From NCBI RefSeq assembly GCF_965638725.1, contig NC_134949.1:80878017-80942016 (forward strand): a DNA stretch of 64,000 nt. The letters run 5' to 3'. This DNA comes from Aptenodytes patagonicus (lineage: Eukaryota > Chordata > Aves > Sphenisciformes > Spheniscidae). A program made the position numbers and the translations under genes. The notes under the pieces are model-generated. The model saw only the letters and a list, made by a program, of their open reading frames with translations, was not told the DNA's origin and ran no database searches. Shown piece after piece: positions 26,393 through 37,894 of the stretch. The stretch's first letter is position 1. Every line of letters begins with the position of its first letter.

Positions 26393-29097
26393 GGATTTTT
26401 TAGTATTTTTTTCCACCATATTTAAAGACGAGCAATACTAGTAACAGATGGGAGCAAAACTACTTGCACAGTTATCTGCTGTTCACTCAGTCCAGAGCGT
26501 GAAAAATCTAAAAGCTGGGTAACTGGAGTGTTACACCGCTTTTGGTTTGGGATCTTTTGTCATCTTTTGAAACAGTTCTGCAGAAAAATACTGATCATAG
26601 TGCTCATGAAGTGTCTTACAATGGTTCTTTTATTTGGAGAATTGAAGATTGGTAAGGAATACATATTTGTACAATAAATCAGAATGCTAAGTAACAGAAA
26701 TGAACAAAATCGTATTTCCTCTTGGCTTAGTCATTTTAGAATTAATATAACAAATTCAGCAAATTCTCTCCAGGTGTATGCACAATCATAAAGATTATCC
26801 ACTTTTGGCTAATGGTAATTACCGAGAACCAACTAACACTTTTTCTTACAGCAGTCAGTCTAGGCGCATCAAATGGTTGGACATTACTGTACATACACTT
26901 ATAAAAAATTCGAAAGAACTTTGATCCGCTGCTGCTTTAATTCCATGAAATGCAGTACAGCTTCATATAGTATTACATTAGTATACCTTAGGATTAGCAT
27001 GTTTAAAAGATGGTTCTCTTATGAAATGAAATCAAATCTGCAGAGTTATCTAAAATACAGCAGAGATGCTCCATTCAGGTGTTTCTTGAAGAGTAAATGT
27101 GATAAAGCGATGGAACCCTTTTTGCAAAAGTGTTTTAAGGAAATATGAAAATGTCTGTGAGGAAAAATGTATCATACCATGTGTATTTTGGAGAACTTGT
27201 AATAGCTCAAGATGCAGTTTTGAACTTAAAAATACTATTTTGAATTAGCAAGACATTTGGAGAGACTGAAAAATCTGATCCTAGCCCAGAAAAAAGAATT
27301 CCAATTGCACAGCATTCTAGTGCAGTGACAGCTTACTCTGAAGAAATGATTGTATGGGAAAGGCACCTTCTTTCTTGGCAAGTATCTTGGCAGTATAGAG
27401 TTGTTCGGACCTGTTTACTTTTCTGATGAGTACACTGTTTCATTTTTTCCCAGTTATCCACTTGGATAGATTTCTTTCTATTCCTTCTTAGGCCTTGTCA
27501 GTAGAAGTATTAGGTAGATTATGTCACCAAATTTTGTCCTTGTCCTTACAGCCATAGTGGATAAAGTGACAACATTACCAAGAACAGAGTTGGTAGGTGT
27601 CAATTGTGTAATATTATGAAAGACAGCACAGTTGACAGTAAGTTTATCATGTTCCTGAGAGCTAACTATGATTTTACAATAGTACTTACTCCTGATGCAA
27701 AATAAGCTATAAGGAAACTGCTTGACTTTGCCATTTTGCAGGATCGTTTATCAGAGTACTACACAAAAGTGCTAGCTGCATGCAAGACACTGTGCTATTT
27801 CTTTTCCTTTTTTTTAATATGGTAACTTCACGTTATTATTTCCTTATTTTACTATTTGTTTCATAACAACAAAGATCTCGGCAGCCAATCTTAGCATTTT
27901 CACAATAGATAAGCTTTCACTGGCACAGGAGGACACTTTGTACTTGTTCTATTGTAGCACGTTTGAAGACTTCAGAATCTTAAACCTTCACTGCAAGAAT
28001 TAAGTAAGATCGATGAGGTGAGAACATCACACGATGATTCTTATTTTAGTCACAATGTTTGTTTCTTTACAGGCCTGCTGGCATGGCTAGACACTGGATA
28101 AATTACAGGTTTAAAAGCAATTTGGTATTTATCCAGGCGATGGTCATAAGCAGAGGTTTTAGTGTCAGATATATTTAGTGTAAACTATTGAAGCGTAGGC
28201 CTCAAATTTGGTGACCAGCCGGGGCAGGATAGAAACAATAAACGTATGTGCATAAAACTGTCTCCCCTTCCCTGTCGCCAGTCAGCAACAGGAAGACTAG
28301 GCCTTACGTTACAGCTACTTCTAACGCTTCATTAAGAGAAGATTGTTGGTCTTACCAGGAAACAGGAGATGAGAAATAGGTTGTCTTTTGTGTCTTACAG
28401 CAGTACGTAGTATGCCCTCAGAAATAACGAAGAGTTTAGCAATGATGCTGCTTTACTCTTCAAGTCAGCCATGTTTTGCTAAGGAGCTGTGGGGTTTAGG
28501 CATAAGACACTGAGCATTGAAATAATTGATAGGCAATACTGCTTAGTCAAAAAAATTGTCAAAATATCAGGCATTCTGTGATGGCATACTGAAACTCTAA
28601 TAGCCAACTGTTTTAAGTTTATCTTCTAAAAAAAGTATAAGCCAAAATTTTTTTTCCCCCCAAACCTCATATTTATGCAAAGGGCAAATTTCAAAATTGT
28701 GTTCCATAGTTTGGGTGTGCTGAAGTTTCTCAGGAAAATCAGACACAGTCAGTGTGGACAAAAACTCTTTTTCCTGCTCTTGTTCTCAAAAGTGGCTAAA
28801 ACACTTTACTGAAACTTTTAAAAAACATGGAAAATTTAATAATAAAGACTTAAATTCTCAGCAAAACTATAAAGAACTGAAAACAGCATCATTCAGTGGA
28901 AGACATAATGTTTAGCTATATTAGCAGCTGCTTGTAACAGGTTCCTATTATTGGCATTAGGAAAGTGCGTAATTTGCAGTTTTCCTGTTCCAGATCCATT
29001 TTGTTTTGTTATTTGAAAACCAGCAAGTATTTTTTGACTAGTTCCTTGGACCCTGAAGTTTGATTTCTGTTTTAAATTAAATTGCAGGCCTTTAATG

Positions 29098-29118
29098 AAA
29101 AAAAAAAAAAAAAAAAAA
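29098..29118 (+). repeat. A21 run within the probable PPARA 3' UTR
   Basis: Uninterrupted run of 21 A. If transcribed it would be a site for internal oligo-dT priming and could create false 3' ends in cDNA data. Confidence 0.9.
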
Positions 29119-32100
29119 TGGAAAGAACGCATCTCTGAATTACAGAAATATGAACAAGATGTTAACATAGCCTAAAATTCTGGATAGATTCCACTGCCTG
29201 CACTGCTGCACCGTGCACATACCCACAGTCTCTTCAAAGAACGACACAGGGCTGACAAGTCACTTCCTGAGTGTTAATGGGCAAAAGTTCTTAATTGCTA
29301 CATTACACTTTTAATGAAGTACATTAGCTACTTCAGTAGGTGACTGCAGCAGGCTTTTGCCAATTAGATTTCAAAATGACTCTGTGTTCATTTTCTTTTG
29401 TGAAGTTTGCAATCTGAACTAGTTTGAGATATATTACTGAGGAGCCTTCAGCATCTCCACCTTGTACAGATCATCTAATATTTTAAAATGCCCATTCTAT
29501 GGAGAGAATAAAGTGATCAGTTTTTAGGATTAAAAAAGTATTAAAGATTTACTGGCTTGTTAGGTATAGTTTTGATCTGATTCTTATCAACATAACTTAT
29601 TTTACTATCATAGCACCGAAGAACTCTGGTTAGCATCCAGGTACCCACAAACAGCTTAAGACAAGAGACAACAGATGGATAGAGAAAAATCCTAGGAAAC
29701 AATGGTACGACTTAATTTTTCAACAAACCTACAGCTTACTCATTTTTGAGGGTTGTTTGGGGTTTTTTTAGTTATTTATTGGGATGCCCCAGGTACTTTG
29801 ACAAAGGGGAAGGGGAAAAAAAAAAAAGGAAGGTTTTGCATCAAGTGTTAGGGAAACCTGATGTTCATTTTTATCTCCTTCTTAAATATTTTCTTTAAAG
29901 GTGTACTGTCTTTGGTGTAACAGCACACAACTGCTGTTTAAAAAAATCAGTTACTTTGTACCTTTTTAAATTTCAGAATCCCACTTTTATTTTAAACACA
30001 AATTGACAGACAACAGATAGGAATGTTTTCCACTTACAGAAATTGAATCTTTCTTCACATTTAAAGAAATCTCCTTTTTTATTTAATTGCCATTTCCATG
30101 TGCCTTTGTGCTTTGGTTCTAGCCAGCTGCTAGAAAGCTGAAGTGTTGCCAAAGAGCATATTTTTGCATTATTTCTGGCCCGCACAGATTTAGGAAATAC
30201 CAGCAGTTGCACTAAGTCCGTTCTCATGAGAGAGCTAGCACAAGTTTGCAAATCAAAGAGCTTATAATAAGCATCTAAACATTTGTTTGTTTATTCAAAC
30301 TGCTAAAACTTGGGGAGATTTATTCATCACGAGAGCTGGGTCACATACTATTAAATTTGAATTTCCTCCTTATTTCTCATGGAAAGCCTGGACAACTTAC
30401 GCACCATCTCAGGCAAAGCAGTTGGAGAAGATTACACTGTAGCTGCCTGTACTGTGTCTGAAGAGGAACAATTTCAGCTCTGTCTCTCCTTAAAAGCATC
30501 CATCCCTGTTACTTAGTTGAAAATCTGCAACTACATTTAACAAATGCATTTGCAGCTGTTGTGATATTGCTTAAGCATAAGGTCTTACAAATAACGGCCC
30601 GTCCCTGAAAATCCTAATCCTTTATTAAGTGTTGAAATGTAAGGTGTAGTGTAGTATCTGGTGCTTGTTTATATCTCAAGTGCTTTCTTGATAATCAGTT
30701 GCATATATTTTTTTTATCTAGGTTTAATCAGCTTTATTATCCTTCTTTTACTAGAGATTTAAATTATATGTGGGTTTGATCTAAGTTTATTGATATTGTT
30801 ATGTATTGTGGGATTTTTTTAATTTAATGTAATACTATTTCTTCATGTTTCAATTTGTAAAATACAAGAATATAATTGCAAGCTATAAACTTTCACTAAA
30901 TTATATTACAGAGGTGCTTTAAGAAAAATATGTAAATTATTTAATTTAAATATTTGTTTCATACTTTATCTTGTGAACCCTTTTGTACAGTGAAGAAAGA
31001 TTTACTTTTATGGGGTAAGGATGATGGGCCTGAAGTCAAAGACAAACTGCTATTTATTCCTGTCTGGTCTCTTACTGTATCATTTGTGAAGAAGTATCAT
31101 AAATTCTGCAACTTATCAGTGTTTGGTATTGACAACCGTAACAAAATTTTAAAATACATTTTCACAGAGAACATAGACTTCCTTTTATTTAATTTTAATA
31201 AAAGTAAGTCTAGGTGAGGAAGAGCTGTAATCCCAAAATCGAGTTAATATTTTTAACGGTTTAACTCAAGTTCACCAATATGGAAGATAGGTTATAGAAC
31301 TAAGTTCATCTTTGCTTTACAGCACAGTAGTTCATTCTCCTTAAAAGCCTGAGAGCTAAAAAGATCTACAGTCTGTTAGTACTCCATTACTGATATTTTC
31401 TGAGGAACTCACTTGTGGCTTACTAGAAATAACAATGTGTATTCAGGATTACTTCATGCTACCTGCACTGGGGTTGATCTGCAGTTTTTGTAGATGTATT
31501 TTAAAATATGTAATTTGGCAGTGCAAAACAAACGGTTGAAATGCCATTATTGGTTTTTCTATGGGAGTGTTCCCTTTAGGATTTTAAGTAGAGATTAATT
31601 CAGAATCTGTTCATAGGGATTCTGTGTGCTGTGATTCAGATGTGACAGTCTGTGCCTACAGCATTCCTGCTAAGGAATCCTGATATAGGAACAAAGTTAC
31701 CTTTTAAAGGTATACCTTTTATTTTGCTGTAGTCAGAACATGGCATCTAGTACAAGCACAGTATATCACAAATGTTCCAGCAATGACTTATGCTTACTGC
31801 ATTTTATTTGTAATAGATAAAGTTTTATTTCCCCCAATCGATGCAACTTGAAATTTTCACTTGATCAGTGTCACCATACACAAAACTAAGATGTTTTGTG
31901 TCATATTTGTAAAAGCTCTACTGGACTTTTGTGTGGTAACCTACAGCTACTTCTTTTCTCAGTTTCATAGGCAGCAATGAAAAAACCCTGTAAAAGGTAC
32001 TAACAGATATGTCACTTTGCACTGTAAATACGTGATACAAATTGTTAACTAAACTCATCCTAGGGCAAGGGTGTTTCCTCTTTTGTTTTCTCTAAAGTGC

Positions 32101-32151
32101 TTACAGTTGGGTTTTTTAAATCTTTTTCGGCTTCTGAAGCTGTTTTGTTTG

Positions 32152-32168
32152 TTTTTTTTTTTTTTTTT
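32152..32168 (+). repeat. T17 run
   Basis: Homopolymer of 17 T inside the probable PPARA 3' UTR. No attached element recognised. Confidence 0.85.
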
Positions 32169-33999
32169 CCTCTAACTCCTTTATTGTGTTAGTTGGTCTT
32201 GTCAGATTCCATTGCAAGGATGTTTCAAAACAGAATTCCTATTGCAAGGACCTCAATTTCAGATGAGTTGCCTCTGCCCAGGGGATAGGCTGCATGCACA
32301 GAAGAGATTAATCCGATTACAGGCTGGGCTTTAAATAAGGACTGCAAGATCAAGCATAAGGTACTTGAAGTTGTTTTTAAGTATTTTGGTGTATTTTCTC
32401 AGGTTGGATATGCAGGTACAGTAACCCCTATTGTGGAAAAGACACCAGCCTTATGATCAATGCAAGAAGTTTCATGGCGTTCTTTACACTTGAAAGAAAA
32501 AAAAAAAAAATTGGTGGTATGGGAAAGTACTAACCAACCAAAATATTGGCAACATGCAAGTACTGCATTCTACTCCTACTGCGTAGGAGTGCAGTATAAT
32601 CATTCCAAATCTGTTTGTGATGTGCAACAGGAACCGTAAGAAGGTTAGCAAATCTTCTGGTGGATGATTCATATGCAAATAACCACGTAGAGTGCTGTTC
32701 AAATCCACACTTTGTTACCTCTGGCACTTTCAGATACTCTAGGTGTATTTTGCCACACGGTAGCGTAGGGTTGCCTTCATGGAGACACAGTGCCTTTGCC
32801 TTCCTGCTAGTGACAGAGTTGTTCGCGGTGCCATGTGCGTATTCAGACAGGTATCTACGGGCACTCACCAGCAGCGCCGTTTGGCAGACGGTTACTGAGC
32901 AGACTGCTAGGGCTCTTCTGCCGGTGGCATTTGTGCAGATAGTGGGAGGGAGCTGCTTCTGATCAAATCATTCATCCCCCTCCCCTGGGAAATGAATCCT
33001 GTGGGACAGGTGGATACGGGAAGCCATGGCTCCATCTCAGTAGCCACAAATACTTTCCTCTGGTTTCAGAAGTGGAAGAACACTTACAGCTTTAGTTACT
33101 TCTTTAGCAGTAACAAATCTAATCAACGTTTTAATATTATGGATTTTGACAGGAACACCCCTCTTAACTGTTTGACAAAGCTTGTTTTATCAGCTTCTCG
33201 GATGAGCTACATTTCATATTGCTCCCGCTATTTCACAGCTTTTACAAACAATTGCTCTGAATTTTCTTTAGGAATGTAACACAAGAGTTTAATTACATCA
33301 TTATGTTAAAACCCTTTATCACGTCTTAAATTGTCTGTCATCTGATATGACAGAAAAAAGCACATTTTTGTTAACGTTGCCAAACCCTAATCACTAGAGC
33401 TAACGAGTGTTTAACTCCAGGTATCAATATTAAAGAGGAAAAAAAAACTTACCATTGTTTCCAGTCGACTATGTTTTTAGGAGTTTTTGGGTACGTTTTA
33501 TTACAGTGAATACGGAACTTAGAAAGAGCAGACATTTCTTGCAGGGAGTAGTCAAACTTAATTCTCATGGAATGCTTGTTTCTCAGTAAAATGCCACTAA
33601 TTCAAGCCAAGTTCCCAAGTTTGTGTCTGTCAGAACAATGCAAATGACATTTTCAAGAAAAAATGGAAGCCCTGGTCTCACAGGGATTTATAGGAAAGAC
33701 AAAGTCTCTTGCACTTGTGAATGTAAAAATTACATATAGCTAAATATGATGATGCATTCTCAAATGTTACCAGCCTACTGATCTAGGATGAAAAAAACTT
33801 GAACTAAACATTTTTTTCTTCTTTTTTACATTCTGATTTTTTTTCCGTCTCCTTTAAAAATAAGAGGTTGAATTCATAGTGTTTGTATAGAGACTGGTAG
33901 GAACCTACGTGCTTTAAAAAAAAAAAAGTCATCCTTTAAGATTGAATGTAAACACAGTTAATTTGAAATATGGTTTTGCCTTAATGGTTTTAAAAAGAA

Positions 34000-34005
34000 A
34001 ATAAA
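34000..34005 (+). terminator. PPARA: Candidate distal PPARA poly(A) signal
   Basis: AATAAA followed within about 45 nt by a GT/T-rich stretch (GTGCTGATCTTTTATTT), the usual arrangement of a cleavage site. It is the last good signal before the gap that separates PPARA from the converging CDPF1 gene. Nearer hexamers could serve shorter isoforms. Confidence 0.45.
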
Positions 34006-34020
34006 GTATTTTTAAAAGTG

Positions 34021-37000
34021 AATTTAATGACTTGTGCTGATCTTTTATTTCCAGGAAAGTAATTCACTGTAATGTCATGGTTTTAAAACAAACATACTTG
34101 TTACCGTCTGCTGGCTGCCTCTTGTACGTTATCCAAAGCAGCTGCCAAGTCTTAACCGAGTCCCTCATTCAGTGACCGTGCACGCATGAATAGCTTTTAT
34201 GTACAGAAAGTAGTTCTGTTCTGCGCTCTTGTACAACCACTTATGACTCAACTGATAGCTTGTGTAAATGTTTGCAGAATCGGGACCTGGGGAGTGCAGG
34301 GTGGTGGCGCACCTGGGAATGGTGACACCCGTTGCTCCTTCCGCGGTAGTACCAGTGGCACGAACCTGTGTTTTGTGCTGCTCCACTGTAATTAAGAACT
34401 TGAATGATTTTGCCTTAACCCGATTTGCCTTAATTTGGTATACAAAGCCCTGCTTCAGAAAACACTTAGCTGCTTAACTTTATACCGGGGAGTAATCATG
34501 CTGATTTTCAGTAGTGAACAAGAGTGGATAAGCAACCTTTGGTGGGATTGGTGCCCAGATTTTTTTGGGTTAGCGTCAAATATCTGTTAACAAGTTGTAT
34601 TAAGTATGTTTACTACATAATAAGATGTGTGTATTAAAGGTGGAATGATATTTGAAACATCTTTAAAGTGCTCATGCTTACAGATTTACTGTTAGACACA
34701 CCTTTTAAATTAGGAATGTGTGTGTAACATACACATATACATTGCATATATATTTACATAGATATTTCATCAGTTAGTCTGCTGACCCACCGTCCTGCTG
34801 TGTCTTTCCATTCTCATTGACTGTATGACCAGCTTGAGACATTCGTTGAATTCAATGAGCATTGAATGCACTTCTACGTGAAGTGTAGCATACTAACTAA
34901 TTTGATGAGCATGGCTTCAGTTAAATCGGCTGGGAGGATAATTGTTTTCCTTCAAGAACCTGGGGATTTATTAAGCTGGTAAGAGTGCTGAAGGGAAAAT
35001 TACAGCAGAGGATGAAGAATCACATTTCCTCATCAGCTGTGCTCAGGAGCACTGAAGGCCTGATTCTGAGCAGCAGAAAGTACTCGGAGAACCTGATGAA
35101 ACCGAACTGTAAAGGCTGTGCGTATCTTGAAGAGTAGGCCTCATGGCTGGTAAGTTTGGGCATGATGGCATTTGGTCTGTGAAATCACATATATACCAAA
35201 ACGTTACGATACAGAGATCATAATGCTCATGTTCAATGGGAATATGAGAATGTGGAATAAGTAAGTTTTAACAGCTGGGCACAGATAATAATCCTTTGTC
35301 ATTCCAGGAAATACCAAATTGCATGTAGGTCAGCCTTCTTTCCCTACAGCACGGACCAGAGATGACAGAACATATCTGACGGCCCTGGGCTACTGAACCA
35401 CTTTGTGGTATTTGCTGGAAGTACCCTTTTCTTCACCTAAAAGGTATGCGTAACCAGGTAACTGTGAAGCACAGGTATCCTTAACTTGGCTTTTTCTCTT
35501 GTACTCGAGATAAATAAATGAGCTGTACTGGGCCAAATGAAAAATTCTGTAGTTACAGATTCTGCTCCCTTTTAATACTGAGTCTACTCCTCCTCCGGTT
35601 CAACTTAACAAGTACTTAAAGGTGGGGTCATTTCTGAGGGCTTTCAATGATTCTTCTATCATATCATGATGGCAAAGATAATGATTATGAATAAATGAGT
35701 TAGTTAACTGCCTTTTTCTTAAAGGGCACAGAGGAGGTTGAACAGGAGGGAAAACAGCTCAGAGACACTAGATCCTTCCCAGCGCATTAGTGGGTGCATC
35801 TCCCAGTCCCAAGACAGACTTGCGTGTCATCCAACCGAAAGGCACATTTTCCTTTTAGATGGGGACTGCATGAGCCAGGCTTTTAAAACCTACTTTCAAG
35901 CTGAGAGTTAAGACAACCTGTTGCAAACATTGTGAAATACAGGAAATAAAATGTTTTAGAAAGACATTTGCTGGTATAAACATATTATGTGATCTCATGT
36001 AACTATGTTGCTTTTTATCAGCTTGATTATAAGACTACAATTTTTAAGGTGGAAAAGCGCTGTGATTCTCTTTCTAGCATCTCTCATTCTCTTTACAGTT
36101 GTGATTTTAGCATAGGTTATGCCTCTGTTATCTGTACGGAGCAGACAGATACACTACGACTTTTAAAGTCAGTGTGTCTAACATGAAACCGAAATTTAAT
36201 ACCACCCATTTTAAAGAAGTTTAGTATCACTTTCTTTGAAAGCGTAGTCTCTTGTTACTGCAAAAAGGAATCTCAAATGTTGACTTCTAACATGTATCTT
36301 TTTTCCCCACAGTTAAAGATGTATATGTATTTTATGTCTTAAAGCACCTAGAGCTTGAAAAGGGTGCTAATAGGTCCATTACTGCTCCTCTAGTAACTGC
36401 AAGAAATTCCAGTCCTCAAGAGAGGACACCAATATACTAGGTTCAGAAAAAAAAGAAGGAAGATTTTAGGACACTCAAACATCTTAAAGAACTAAGAGTA
36501 ACTCATTGAAATAATGTTGATTTCTTTTAACAGACACACGGTTCATTCTACTGAAATGGTCAAATTTAGATGTTGACATATGACAAATGATATGGATGGA
36601 AGAGTTGAGAAAAGAGATGTTCACCAAGGCATTAAGAGGTTCTGAACCAATGACCAACAATAGCTTGAGTAAATAACGTGATTTGGTGACTAGGAAGCGT
36701 TCTAGACATAGCCTTAAGGTGTGTGACTAAGTGGTTTTACATAAATGTCACCTAAATCTTCCTTGTAATTAAGACAAAGTCAACACAGAAAATTGTGAAG
36801 CTAATTTTTGAGCTACACAAACTGCTGTTTGCCTATCAATTTTTTAGCCTTTTTTGACTGAAACTATGTTTCTGAAACCCCTGCCTATCCTGGCAGTTTA
36901 ATTGCCCAGTTCAGGAAAGAATTGAGCTTATTAACTGAACTTTCACATCAGTTAATCTGGAAATGGAAAAGTGAAAAGGAAGTCGTCTTTACTTGTAAAG

Positions 37001-37112
37001 CATAAACTAGATGTATTAAGGGTGCTCTCCTGTTGCTGTATTGACATGGACTGGAAGATTGAGTGGAAAGTGACTGCAAGTACAAGTGACTTTTGAGTAT
37101 CTTTTTTTAAAA
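34021..37112. other. Interval between the PPARA and CDPF1 3' ends (no gene seen)
   Basis: Separates the two converging transcription units. No coding region, RNA gene or recognisable young repeat was found. Some degenerate stretches (for example near 35050) vaguely resemble ancient sauropsid repeats but are too decayed to name. Confidence 0.7.
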
Positions 37113-37262
37113 TTTATTTATTATATTGGTATTTTGTTACAAGAGCACCTACTTTCAGAAGTCTTAATGCAGTGACAGTATTGAGATTATAATCTTGAAG
37201 AATCTAGATATTTCTATGGGTGTCTCTGACATTTTCTCATAACAGTTTTATTTTAGACTTAA
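37113..37262 (-). terminator. CDPF1: Candidate CDPF1 poly(A) signals
   Basis: On the - strand AATAAA occurs at 37262-37257 and again, overlapping, at 37122-37117 and 37118-37113. These lie about 480 to 630 nt beyond the CDPF1 stop and would give a short 3' UTR that includes one of the inverted duplicated blocks (37581-37684). Which signal is used cannot be told from sequence. Confidence 0.4.
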
Positions 37263-37580
37263 AAGTAAAGCTTTGAATTCCTTCCTGTAATCTTATCAGG
37301 GCAGCACTGTCAGGTTAATAATTAGTGTATACTGACTTTCTTGGGATGTATACTGAATTAAGCCAGATAAATCTGTCTCGGATTTTTCATAACACTGTAG
37401 GAGTGTCAAGAACAACACAAAACATTAAAATAACAAATGTGGAAATTTGGACATGGTTCCTATGCTATATGCTGTTTAGTTTTTTCCTACATGTGTTTTA
37501 CGTGGCGACAACAGGCTTGTCTGCCTTTCTTTCTGGCTCTTCAACACCTTAAGGCCATACTGCTGGCACCGCAATCGCTG

Positions 37581-37684
37581 CATGATGATGTTTGAAGCCA
37601 AGCCAATTGTAAAGAAATGTGTTACTGTGTTCTGTAGTACTGAGCTAATGAAGGTCACTTCTTTAAAAGGAGCAACATGATAGT
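37581..37684 (-). repeat. Duplicated block A, copy 1 (inverted)
   Basis: The reverse complement of this segment matches 38121-38226 at roughly 85 percent by eye over about 105 bp, starting ACTATCATGTTGCTCCTTTT. It lies just past the CDPF1 stop and would be part of the CDPF1 3' UTR. Its origin is unknown. Confidence 0.8.
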
Positions 37685-37744
37685 CTCCAAACGGAGAGAG
37701 GAGAAGCCCCAGCCAAAGAACTGTCTCTCTTGGTCCTTCAGTAT

Positions 37745-37894
37745 TTATGTTCGTGTATCTGGTTTTTTACAGGGGAAGGATTTTTGTTGAGGCTTCCTTT
37801 TATCCATATCTTCTTGTATTTCCAAAGGAAAGGCCTTTAGGTTTTCATTCACACAGGGGAGGCAGAACCTTTTGGAGTAGAACAGACTACATTC
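37745..37894 (-). CDS. CDPF1: CDPF1 last coding exon
   Basis: After the acceptor TTTTCTTTACAG it encodes ECSLFYSKRFCLPCV and a Lys/Gln-rich tail ending in DTRT, then TAA at 37747-37745. It supplies cysteines 77, 86 and 89. Matching the family tail and stop position confirms that the gene is intact. Confidence 0.95.
   Translation of the reverse strand, partial: ECSLFYSKRFCLPCVNENLKAFPLEIQEDMDKRKPQQKSFPCKKPDTRT

Larger units (their letters stand above)
26393..34020 (+). other. PPARA: Probable long PPARA 3' untranslated region
   Basis: Starts directly after the PPARA stop. It is AT-rich, with no open frame of interest and several AATAAA hexamers (near 26671, 28230, 29506 and 34000). Mammalian PPARA transcripts are known to carry a very long 3' UTR of many kilobases, so the distal signal at 34000 is a likely end; that extent is inferred, not shown. 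Contents include an A21 run (29098-29118) and a T17 run (32152-32168). Confidence 0.55.

Noticed and set aside
32530..32868. 112-codon - strand frame within the PPARA 3' UTR
   Set aside because: Overlaps another open frame on the + strand (32660-32962), matches nothing known and has no signals for an antisense gene.
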